This document shows positions 35,451 through 45,479 of a stretch of 64,000 nucleotides of DNA, piece by piece. The first letter of the stretch is position 1, and every line of letters begins with the position of its first letter. Location of the stretch: contig JAPQWV010001595.1 of the NCBI GenBank assembly GCA_027422505.1, positions 1 to 64,000 of the forward strand, in the 5' to 3' direction. The notes under the pieces are model-generated. The model ran no database searches. It saw only the letters and a list, made by a program, of their open reading frames with translations, and was not told where the DNA came from. This DNA comes from Craterostigma plantagineum (taxonomy: Eukaryota > Streptophyta > Magnoliopsida > Lamiales > Linderniaceae). The translations under genes were made by a program, and so were the position numbers.

Positions 35451-37609
35451 ATGGCCAATACAAGAAGACGTGCGAGCAGATTTTAGAAATACTGAATCAG
35501 AAAAAGTAGAGGCTATAGTTGAAAGAAGTCCATTCGGAATACTCATTCAGTCTGAAGCACAGTATCAACCATCAATTCAGTTGATATGGTTCGTGATGAG
35601 CTTCGGATGGTGATAGAGGGAAAACCGTTGCGTTTCTCAGCTGTAGAATATTGTTTATTGACCGGTTCAAAGTTTGGTGAATATATGGATTACGCTGGAT
35701 GATCTAACCGAAGCATTATAAAAAATTCCCGCCAAATCATCGACCACGTCAATGTTGAGAAATTGAAGATTGCAAGCTGATGTTCGTAGTCGGAGTGTTG
35801 CAAAGGAGAAGCTATTGCAATGCTATGGTGGATACTGCTCTGCTTTACTTGGTAGAGGATTTCGGCGAATTCAACAAATTTCCTTGGGGTTCTCTTGCAT
35901 TGAAGAAGTTCTGACTGCTTTGAAAAGAGACCTCACTTATTTGGAAGGCTCTGCAAGAATTGGACAGAAGAAACATTATCGTGGTATTGGGCTTGGTGGG
36001 TTTGTACACCCACTCCAGGTAATCCTATGTTCTGGTAATTTAATGTGAATGTTAATTACTGTTTTTAATGTGATTCAAAACATTTCAAATGGCATTATCA
36101 CCTGCTTTGCTCCAGGTGCTTGCGTATGAGTGTATACCTAGTATTGCAAAGAACTTTGCGAAACGGCAACAGGTGAAAGGTCCTCCAAACCCCGCATGTC
36201 TTATTGGTACACGAATGATTGGAAGACGAAGGGATCTCCATCGATGGGGGATATTGTGAAAGCAGCTTCGTCGTCAGGTGTTGGAAGGAGACTATTACAG
36301 CCTACGGCTGAAGAATGTGCGTCGTTCTTTCACGACCCCAATCAGTTCTTGTCTATTAATGACAATGAGCTCCTCCAGGAAATAACCCTCGCTTTTATTG
36401 AGTGGAGTTACAGTAACGTGTGTCCCGTATGAGACCGTAAAGTGCGTGAACGGCCTCCTGCTGAATTTTAGTGACGCTTGAGGCGCCGCAGATCCTATCC
36501 AACATGATACACTAGAGGAAAAAACGGGTCCAGCGAAGGGTTTTCTTACAGTCACAAAACTAGAGTCTCCTGTATGTGACGAGAAACCTAGGCGCAAGGG
36601 GAAATCTCACTCCACCGCATCTCAATCATCTGGCACAAAGATCGTTAGTGGCGAAGCATTGCACGTGGACGTTCCTGATCAGCATACGGACCTGTCGATG
36701 GCATCTGCCCCACAAGTCAGAATCACGAGACGTTCGAATCGGGCGAGTTTTGCGGCGAGGATGCGACAGCGATCCTGGCAAAAATTGCTCAAAAAACCAT
36801 CATCTTTGCAAGCAGTTGACTCAAGCGGAGACATCGAAGAAACGTCGTGAGGCTGCTGTTCAAGAGGACCTTCTACTCCACGAGGTGGTATGAATTCTCC
36901 GCAGTCTATCAGGAGATAAAAACCATCAGGTCAGCCATCAATATGTAAAATGTGAGTGTCGAATTTATTACCGAACATGTCAAGATTTAAAGGATGCCAA
37001 TAAAACATCTACTGTGCCATTTCAGCAGCCAGATCACTGGGAAGCAGCCTGTGCGCGGGCCCTCGAGAGAAGCAAAAATCAAAAAGTTCCTTGCACGCTA
37101 AATACAGCAGATGCCTCCAATGCAACTGATCCACAATCGCTGAATATCCTAGCCGAGTTACATAAAATGAGAGAGATCATGCAGTACCACTCGCAACAAT
37201 CAATTTCCACAAATGAGAGGGTGGAACGGTTCTCCGCAAGATTCATGGATGGCTGGCGATCGTGGAGGCAAGCTCAAAGTTGAGTGATGCCAGGATGCAG
37301 TTGGTGGAGGAGAAGGTCAGGCAGATTTCAGAGAATGCGCAGCAGCATAATGCCTCAGGTCAGTAATATTTGATGTAATTACGTTTTTTTTTTTCATGTT
37401 CACTAAAGTTTGCTATGCCCATGGCAAAACATAATAGCATGATCGTAACAAATTTTATACATTATATTCGCAAGTTGTTGTGGATGGCAGGCGCGGGAGA
37501 TATGGAGCTGGAGGACAAGACAGTCAATGTTGCCGGCGATGAATGCAGGGAGGATGATACTCCTGCCGCTGTGAGGGTATCGAAGAAGAAGCACAGGAAG
37601 GCTAATTGA
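35451..37609 (+). pseudogene. DUF1985-like (Ulp1-associated plant transposon) gene
   Basis: From ATG 35451 (MANTRRRASRF), switching frames, come ERSPFGILIQSEAQ, then DELRMVIEGKPLRFSAVEYC and LLTGSKFGEY (35590-35690). Next are RDLTYLEGSARIGQ and YRGIGLGGFVHPLQ (35930-36020), an intron, then VLAYECIPSIAKNFAKRQ (36117). This order (SPFG, GKP.RFS..E..L.TG, GF..PLQV.AYE.IP) matches the DUF1985 domain found with Ulp1 peptidases in plant Mutator-like elements. The C-terminal part (36500-37609) is basic and low-complexity, with QVRITRRSNRASFAARMRQR and a final KKKHRKAN-stop. No peptidase domain follows. Several frame breaks are present. Confidence 0.6.
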
Positions 37610-38600
37610 GCTGTGTTCAAACTTAATGCTTCGGTTGTTATGGTTGTCTGGGACTGATAACTTTTGTCATGAAGGTTGTTATCGCATAGAGTTTTGTAGA
37701 CTATTTGCGGTTTTTTTTCGAACAACATTTAAGCACTTTTGAATTGCCTGGAGAATGCATAGCATTCTTCCTTTTCAAGTAGTATTACTATTCAGGCATT
37801 TTACTTTATTCACAGACCATGGAAAAAAGGAATCATAACATAGTTGCTCAGCGATTTTTGCCATGTAAAAGTTTTGGGAATGAATGAATTAATTGAAATC
37901 GGAGGTCAACATGTTATTTAATTCATTTTTGGCACGCAAAATAGAAAATTGAATTTCACGCCTTCATTTATTTCATTGCTGCCATTTAATCTGGTCAAAT
38001 TATTTAATGCTAAAATAAACGCTGGAAATAAAAGTGACTGTACATATTCCCAAATCCAAATATCTGCCATCAGTTCGCTTGAGCCTCGCTAACACACTTA
38101 AAACAAGGACCTTACAATGATGCGTTCTGAGTGCTTCCTGCGTGCAGATCCCAAATTAATGGCATCATCGAATATCTAACGTGTTTTCGTTGACATTTTC
38201 AGTTTAATCAGTTATCGGCATGTCTGCGCCAATGCCACCTCTTCCTGACCTCGGCAAAATGCCAGAGATTACTCCTAGGGTATGTGCGGTTTTTCCATAT
38301 TCGTTGGGTTATTCTTATCAGTTTCTCTTACATGGATTTTTTACCTGCCGAACATCAACTGAAATTAATGAATCCCAGAAGTCCGAAAGTTATGATTTTT
38401 CATGAAAATTGGTGTTGCACAACAAATTTGCAGCGGGTATTTTTACAGTAGTTAATGTTCTTTGTGTTACGCTGTCTTTTTGGAGATTTATTGGTGTTTG
38501 TCTTCTAACACATCGTGTGGTGCCTTAAATATATATTCACTATCTCATTGCATTGTTTCCTTCGTGAACTATTGGTAATGTATGCTTCTCTAAGCAACAT
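37610..38600. other. No gene recognised
   Basis: AT-rich sequence with short unsupported ORFs between the DUF1985-like gene and a chromovirus remnant. Confidence 0.4.
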
Positions 38601-38689
38601 ACGTACAGTGTGTTGGATGTGGTGCAAGGAACTTTGGGCATTCTTAGTTTCTTGAAGAAAATTCATAAGGACCAAGACCCCGAACGGAG

Positions 38690-38960
38690 GTCGAACACAT
38701 CATCGCGCATCGACACCAAGGAAGGAGTTCGACCGCGAGGTCGAACGCATCATCGTGCATCGGCGACGCGACGACCTACCTTGCACCCCGCTCGACTTTC
38801 TCATCCATCGGAAAGGCGAGCCAAGATCGACAACATATGGGAACACGACGAAGACCTGTGGCAGTTCAACCACCTCATCGAAGCCTACCTTAGCCAAACA
38901 AGCCCCTTCTACGTCAACAAGGGCAAACGGCTTCGGCGGGGAGGATTATCACGGAGTTGA
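38690..38960 (+). pseudogene. Chromovirus (Ty3/gypsy) integrase C-terminal chromodomain remnant
   Basis: The reading frames give REVERIIVHRRRDD, then LDFLIHRKGEP, then after a 1-base shift IWEHDEDLWQFNHLIEAYL. This is the chromodomain pattern (EVE.I..HR, L..WKG, WE...L) at the C-terminus of plant chromovirus integrases, thought to steer insertion to particular chromatin. The rest of pol is missing. GC-rich LTR-like sequence follows, as expected for a 3' end. Confidence 0.6.
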
Positions 38961-39672
38961 ATGGATTGACCGTTGATCGGTGGTCAATGGTGGCCGGACG
39001 TCCAGACCCGGCCGAAGCCCCACCGCATGCGCCCGGCAGCTCGACGGCCTAACGCGCGGCCTCGACGATAGGCGCAGCCTAATTCAGGCCCATCCTCGGC
39101 CTCACGCCCCTGCCTTGAACACTTGGCGCCGCTCATGCCCTGTCATCGCCGCAACAATGCGTGGCTCAGGCCGACCTTCGCCACCTGACAGCCCGCAGCT
39201 GGCCGGAAGCCCGACTCCACCAAGCTGTCTAACGGAAAGCCTCCCCAGCCACAGGCCATGGAGCTGAATCGTCCCTACCAAGGTTGAAGATTCCTGACAG
39301 CCTGTCAGAAAAACAAGCCATGCACTGGCCGGCCACCTTAGTGCGCCTGCCAGCCCCTACCAAGCCCTGCCGTGCCAGAAAAAGAAGCCCAGCCTCTGGC
39401 CAAGACTTTGAAGAGTCCCTTCCATGCCCTGCCAGCCCTGTCAAGCCAGAAAGCCAGCAAGGCCAAGCCCCTGCCCGCGTTAGGCGGCCAGCCCGCGCGA
39501 CTGGCCAGGCCACTGGCGTGCGCAGCGCGCCGATTGGCCACCCTGGCGGCTGCTACCACTCGAAGACCCTGAAGTTCCCTTAGTGTTCTTCTATATATAG
39601 GCCTTCACTTAGCTCATTTTGAGTAGTGGCTCTTAGTGGTTCATTTGGCTTTAGAGTGCTTTGCTTCTAAGT
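38961..39672 (+). repeat. GC-rich gypsy LTR portion (U3/R-like)
   Basis: GC-rich GGCC/CCAGCC sequence leads to GCGCAGCGCGCC and ATTGGCCACC, a TATA-like CTATATATAGG (39590) and a short leader, then stops where a copia LTR starts. It is homologous in inverted orientation to 13440-14280. ORFs here are not supported as genes. Confidence 0.55.
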
Positions 39673-40022
39673 TGTAGAATACCAGTTGTAATTGTGTTTT
39701 GATTTTATTAGTTGTCCTTGTAATTAGGGGCTTTTATTGTATTTGTCCTTAGTTAGGACTTAGCTTGTTATTTATACCAAGTATGTTGGTATAAATACCT
39801 TGTACACATTGAGCTTAATAGAGAATTTTTGTCAATTTATCCGAAAGGCTTGCAAATCAAATTCTAGAGAGAGAAAGGCATAAATCATTCTCTCAATACT
39901 CGAACTCTCTCTCAAGCTCTTCAGCGAAGGTTTTCGATCGAAATCCTAATTTCTATAATTCTAATCGATTTCCTTAGATTTCGAGTCTAGGATCATAGGA
40001 GTTGATAAATTAGGACCTAACA
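39673..40022 (+). repeat. Copia element 1: 5' LTR (350 bp)
   Basis: It runs TGTAGAATACC...GGACCTAACA with TG/CA ends and a TATA-like GGTATAAATA (39790). It matches 47610-47936 over most of its length (CCTTGTAATTAGGGGCTTT, TTTATACCAAGT, GAGCTTAATA, ATCCGAAAGGCT, GGTTTTCGATCGAA). A primer site follows at 40025. Confidence 0.85.
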
Positions 40023-40024
40023 AT

Positions 40025-40036
40025 TGGTATCAGAGC
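40025..40036 (+). other. Primer-binding site (tRNA-iMet), first copy
   Basis: TGGTATCAGAGC, two bases after the copia LTR. Confidence 0.9.
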
Positions 40037-40327
40037 AAGAGCTCGGGTCGGTGTGCCAGCGAGGGCGTTGACCCTTGGGGGGGGGGGGATTGTGATATCC
40101 CACACCGATTGGTGGGGAGAACGAAGCATGCCTTTATAAGGGTGTGGACACCCCTCTCATTGACGCGTGTTAAAGCCGTGCGGATGGGTGGGAGTTCGAG
40201 GAACTCCGTAGTTAAGCGTGTTGGGGGAGAGTAGTTACAGGATAGGTGACCACCTCGGAAGTCCTCAACCAGGCAGCTTAACGGCCAAGCGAACAATATC
40301 AATTCGAGCGAGGTCTGGACTGTTACA
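40037..40327 (+). mobile_element. Cassandra TRIM unit (internal region, polypurine tract, LTR with 5S rRNA-like promoter)
   Basis: A short internal region (AGCTCGGGTCGGTGTGCC...) ends in a G-rich tract (about 40076-40089). A 237-bp LTR then runs 40091-40327: TGTGATATCCCAC...CTGTTACA. Its centre carries 5S rRNA-like sequence. Cassandra elements are non-coding TRIMs that place a 5S RNA gene promoter in their LTRs. The 5' Cassandra LTR is absent; a copia LTR occupies its place. Confidence 0.85.
40195..40270 (+). other. 5S rRNA-like internal promoter within the Cassandra LTR
   Basis: GAACTCCGTAGTTAAGCG (box A region), GAGAGTAGT (intermediate element) and GGATAGGTGACC..CTCGGAAGTCCTC (box C region) follow the order of plant 5S rRNA. 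It is a partial, diverged copy that could bind pol III factors. It is not a ribosomal gene. Confidence 0.85.
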
Positions 40328-40329
40328 GA

Positions 40330-40341
40330 TGGTATCGGAGC
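40330..40341 (+). other. Primer-binding site, second copy (diverged)
   Basis: TGGTATCGGAGC, two bases after the Cassandra LTR and directly before the copia leader. Confidence 0.8.
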
Positions 40342-41388
40342 AGATTCGTTCTATTTGAATCGAAAATTGTTAGAATCGCATCGAAATTTAATCTGGAACT
40401 GTTCCATCGAAGAACAGTTTTGACGCGAATTTATTTTCGATCTGATAGCGCAATTATGTGCTAATTGATTTGAATCTGATGCTTTTGTGCTCGTTTTGGT
40501 GCTATAAATCGTTTGCGATTAGATCAATAGCAGTTAGAATATCAAATTTAGCAGATTTGATCTGATTTGAGAAGTTATTGTTCGCGCGAAGAAAAGAACA
40601 GTTTGAACACGTACTGATTTTGCTTAAATTCGATATATTGCTTCATGACGTGTTTAATTGCTTCAGTAGTTGATTTCGAGCAGATACTTGTAATTTCACG
40701 GTCTAATTCATCGTTTTTGCTTGAATCAGTGTTTATTGTATTCTGTGGTTTTTTTCGATTATCCTGATTTTTTCTCGCTAGGTTTTCGATCAGGTTAATT
40801 TCTCGATAGAAAAACTCTACGCGAAAATTTTTCTCGATCAGAATACCAAGTCAGACTTAAAGTCGTCTTTACCAAGAACGACTTTAGTAGAAAAAATTTC
40901 TCGAGCATTACTAAGCGAAAATCTTCTTCGACGAAGACCAATTTGACCTTTGCACGTGCAAAATTTTCCGTCGAAAAAACATTTTCAGTCAGACTTTCTA
41001 AGTGTGACTAAGCGAAAATCATTTGCGACCGAGAAACTTTTCCAGTCAACGAATTTATTTTGACTTAGCGAGAAACTTACTAAACGTATTGTTTCTTTGC
41101 GTTCGAAATAAATTCACGATTCAGAGATTTTTCTTGACCGAAAGATTTCGAACAATTTTTTCGCTCGTAAAATTTTCACTGACATACTTTCTGCACCAGA
41201 GACAGTAACTCCTACATTTTATTTCGACAAATTGATTTTGATCAAACTCTAAAGATTGAATCGAAAATAATTCTCGACTGCTTTAGAATCAAACGCTACT
41301 AACTAATTTGCTACTTGTGAAGCACGTAACATCAGTCCAAATTATCAAAACAACAAACGAAGATCATTCATAAACTCAAGTAAACAAA
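40342..41388 (+). other. Copia element 1 untranslated leader
   Basis: AT-rich leader with many CGA/TCGA-containing phrases. It is homologous to 61390-62271 of copy 3 (CGTGTTTAAT, TGATTTCGAGCAGATA, TTTCTCGCTA..TTTTCGATC). No gene. Confidence 0.65.
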
Positions 41389-42612
41389 ATGGATGCTTAC
41401 TCGATTGGAAACGACAACCTTCCCCGATACTTAAGAGAGGCGAATACACAGTATGGCGAAGCCGCTTTCTGAACTTCATCGAGCTAAGGAACAGGCAGAA
41501 GACCTTCTCTCATCACTTGAGCAAGGTCCAGCTCAGTTCTGGTAATTGTACCGGCGACAACACTGCTAATCCTCCGATTCCTGCCTCTAGGCGACTCAAA
41601 GAGCCTAGGGAATACACCGCAGAGGAAAGAGTGAGAGCAAAAGCTGACATGATAGCCAAGAACACTCTAATGCAGGGCATCCCAAACGAATCTATCGACA
41701 GATTGACAGCATTCCAACAGCTAAGGGAATGTAGGATGAGCTGCATAAGATGATGCGAAGAACAGAAGTCGGCATCAAGGCCAAGAAGGCAAACATTCTC
41801 ACGGCTTACGACTCCTTTAGAGTTAAACCCGAGGAGTGTTTACATTATCTCTATCAGAGATATCTCACCCTGCTGAATGAGATGAGGAAAAATAGAAATC
41901 ACCAAGACGAACATGGAAACCAAACATACGATTTCTATCCTCTCTGCCCTCCGAATGGAAGAAGATATCCACTTAAATCATACAAAACAAAGACCTTGAG
42001 GAGTTGGATATCCACGCATGTTCGACAATCTCGCACAACACGAGGAAGATATAAGCGAGATTCAGAAGGAGCAGAACGACAAACTTATGAAAACACGGTT
42101 GCCCTAGTCTCAGAAAAAGAGAAGCTCAAAGTCACGAAAAGAGAAGATCATTAAGCCTCCTACCCCCTCAAAGTCAGAAGACGAATCAGACTCAGACGTG
42201 GAGCCAACATGAATTGCTGGGAAAGCAGTTGGCTCTAATTGGAAAAATGATGAGCAAGCAATACTTCAAGAAGCGTCTCATCATCAGCCAACCGACTTTG
42301 GAGCTCAAGCTCAAAGAAAAAGGACGTGCACCTGAGACCTCCGAGGTCAAGAACACCAAAGAGCCATGCTTTAACTGTGGCAAACCAGGTCACTATGCCA
42401 GAGAATGCATGCTCCCAAAGAAGAGAGATGCCAACTACTACTCCAAGAAGCTTCAACTCACAAAGCAGAAGGAAGCTGGAGCAGCTCTAATGGCAGAACA
42501 AGACCACTGGCTGGAGGATACGTCTAGCTCCAAGGAAGAGAATCTAGCCCTTATGGCCCGCTTGGACGAGAACTCAGACGCGAAACCACCAATCAGACGG
42601 ATGAAGATCTAG
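41389..42612 (+). pseudogene. Copia element 1 gag
   Basis: It starts at ATG 41389 (MDAYSIGNDNLP), as in copy 3. Frameshifts follow within the first 100 bp. Later frames give RRLKEPREYTAEERVRAKAD, MRRTEVGIKAKKANILTAYD, the UBN2-type Gag core with a YLTLLNEMRK phrase, then a basic linker and a zinc knuckle CFNCGKPGHYARECMLPKK at 42367-42408 (CX2CX4HX4C). Gag would package the RNA. At least four frame breaks make this copy defective. The C-terminal acidic stretch (EDTSSSKEENLALMARLDE) is shared with copy 3. Confidence 0.82.
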
Positions 42613-44010
42613 CATTCGAATCATCTTAGGAGGTAGTTTCTCCTTTCACATTATTGACCATGTTAGAATCGTCATCAACAGCATATACTAACATGAAACG
42701 TGAGCAGAAAAGCATAAGAAGTAGAGAAGAAGATATCTAGGTCTCAGGAGAAAATTGCTAGTCTGGATCAGAACTTAAGAGCTCTAGATCAAAAATAGAA
42801 GAACTTACTAAGAGCTTACATTTTAGTGAGACTACAAAGCCTCAGATAGAGCAGCATAACGTAAAAATTAAGGAACTAGAAGACATGTTAGAAAATAACT
42901 ATAATTGCTTGGTTAGAAAATATCAATGTGAAAGCTCGCCTCAATTGTAGGTTGACGGAAGCGAACTACTAAGGTCACCAACCTAGAAGCTCAATTAGAT
43001 AAATCAAATGCTAAGGTTTGTGACTTATGAAAGATCTAGATACCTGTAAAAGCCGCCAAATAACAGTGGAAAATAATTTTGCTCTATTAGGAGGAAGAGC
43101 GTAAGAAGCTATACGCTAAAGTTAAGAAATTAGAAGATCTTCTTGTAAAAAGGGGACAAACGGATCAAACAATATTCTTGAATCAACCCATGGACCAAGA
43201 ATTCTATGACTATAAATTTGGCTTAGGCTTTGAGAATCCACGATGCTTGTCAAAAGTTGATTGCAAACAACTTTACGATGTCAAGTACATGGGTTTAGGA
43301 TTAATGGATCTCATGGTCTTTACTAACGCAAAAGACATAGATGCTTTAGAAGAAGCCAAGAGAAAAGCCAAGACTAGGGTTGAAATCCCCTTCTCTTACA
43401 CCGAATTGAATCAAACTACAACGCTATGGACTTCCCAAAGGTTGGAGCCTTGAGTCAATTTATCTTCCCGAAGATCGTTCTACACACGACGAAGCACAAA
43501 ATCATCATTCTGAAAATTCTCTCTATATACCCCCTATAGTTAGGAAAATAGAAAGGTTAAGAGTTCATTAGAAAAAAAAGAGAGGATTTCGAAACTGAAA
43601 GGAAAAGATTCCTAAAAGAGATGCAAAATCTCAAAGCTTCCTCCATCTCGCATGCCATTTCTCACGCTACTCTCCCAACTAATAAGATCGTTCTAAAAAG
43701 CGTGAAGAAAGAAAAAGCGCCTTCACAAGATCAGAAACGTAAAAATAAATATTTTGAAAAGTTCTAACTCTAATCCTGTTTCGCTTTACGTCTACAGGGA
43801 GCGTAGGGCCAGCACTAGAGTCGAAGGCAGGAGTGTCTAGTTTAAAAATAGAGAAGGAGTCCGTAGATTTTGAATGCCTCTAAGAAATTTTCTCCTTCTG
43901 TACAAAATAAAAGACACTCCTATAAATAAAAGAGCTGTTTCTTCTCTCAAATAATGGCTTCTACATGTTCTCTTCAGCTGCCACTTTTAGAAGCCACTAA
44001 TTTCGAAATA
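42613..44010 (+). pseudogene. Copia element 1 gag-pol spacer (coiled-coil, degraded)
   Basis: Between the zinc knuckle and the protease lies a long stretch with helical, Lys/Glu-rich coding remnants. A segment at 43178-43453 (QEFYDYKFGLGFENPRCLSK) matches in sense and position a segment of copy 2 near 50959 (VEFYDPRQGLGFEPTTN). This conserved gag-side insert distinguishes these two copia families from shorter copia elements. It contains stops. Confidence 0.6.
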
Positions 44011-44018
44011 GGCTCTAC

Positions 44019-45032
44019 CAGGGACGATCTACAGCGGGGCTCGGGGGGTCTGTTGCCCCTCCGGCCGTCCGGCTTACCCCTTAGGCGTACTGCCGACGAG
44101 CCCTGATTTTTCATGTACGCAGCTGCCGAGCCCCCCTTGAAGAAGATAAATAGGGCAGTGATGGGCTAGGCTAACTGGTGTGGGGCCACTATTTTATTTT
44201 TCTCAGTACTGGGCCCTGATTTTTAATTTTTTTTTCATTTGGTTTTCTGATGAACAAGGAGACGAGAGAGAATGGGGGAAATAGAAAAGAAACGATGCGG
44301 GGAAGATGATGATGACTAGAGAGAGAAATGCCATTTAATTAATTTTTTCTGTTTTTCTCATATGTTTATTTTATTTGTTTTTTTCTAATTGTATTTATTT
44401 GGGTTTTTGTAAAAGTACGAATTTCAATTTAATTATGTACTCATTTGAGGGTTTTCCAATATACTTCCTTGTCAATAACCATTAATACTTGTAAAACATC
44501 ACAAGAAATTAAGGATTATTGTAAAATGACTTATTGTTCTTATTTATTGAATGTTAAAATATTTCCTGCAAATTCTAATTATTTTTTCCCAGCATCATTG
44601 TATTTTAAATTACATTTTCATTGCTATTAAAAAATTAAGTACTAAAAACATAATCGTTTTAATTTTAATGACCATAAAAATAAAATATCGAGTTGGTTAT
44701 TTTAATGATTAAATATTTATCCAATTATTATGATATATTATACATATAAAATAATGTCGGCGGTTGGGTGGATTTTCTATGTCACTCGTTGAGGAACAAG
44801 TTTTATTTACATCATGATTGAGCTGGACGGATCATTTTTTACGTTTTCGGCGGCCTCGTGTTTTAAATAAAATGAGGCCCAACATAAACGTTGATCATAT
44901 AAGTGAGATCCTCAAATACTTAAAACTTGTCCTAAAAATCATATGGCCATGTTGCTATAGGCCGTGATGAACGGGCCAAAAATCCAAGCCCTTGTTGAGC
45001 CCCCCGGGTCTACAATCCTAGATCCGTCACTG
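44019..45032. mobile_element. Non-autonomous hAT element inserted in copia 1
   Basis: The left end CAGGGACGATCTA...GGGGCTCGGGGGG and the right end GAGCCCCCCGGGTC...TAGATCCGTCACTG are inverted repeats, typical of plant hAT elements. The flanks are GGCTCTAC (44011-44018) and GGCTACAT (45033-45040), an imperfect 8-bp duplication. The interior is AT-rich without a transposase. Confidence 0.75.
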
Positions 45033-45479
45033 GGCTACATCAGCAATAAAAACTAATCATTCTAATACAACTGCCTCTAGGAAGACCCGTAGGAAACTAA
45101 ATCTAGCATTAAGAAAGCATATGGCGCTATTGATGCTTGTTCTCACCTAAGGTATCCCGTAAAGATTGAATCTCCCAAAGCACCTTGGCGACTATAAATG
45201 AAAAGATCTTTTCCGCAGTCAAACTACTAAAGCATTTGTCCGTGCTGAAATTAATCTTCCCTGCAAGGTCCAACCTAAATGGGTTCCTAAATCCCCACCC
45301 AAGAAGACGAAAGCCAAAAAGGCCAAGTCTTCTACTAAGGCAAACCAAATCAACTTTTTCGAGATGGCTTGGGTTGCTAAAGTCTCTAATAGTGATATTT
45401 AGAACTATATCTGAACCGAAGACGAAAATCTGCTAATCTGAGAGGACCCATTTACAGGAGGGTACCTAAAGCTTTCTAA

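Noticed and set aside
38980..39583. ORFs of 66-99 codons on both strands
   Set aside because: Same GC-rich LTR context with no recognisable domain.
38611..40022. A 1.4-kb copia LTR starting at TGTTGGATGTGG
   Set aside because: The homologous 3' LTR begins at TGTAGA (47610), matching 39673, and a chromodomain remnant occupies the interval.
40195..40270. A functional 5S rRNA gene
   Set aside because: It is partial and diverged and sits inside an LTR with TG/CA ends; Cassandra explains it.
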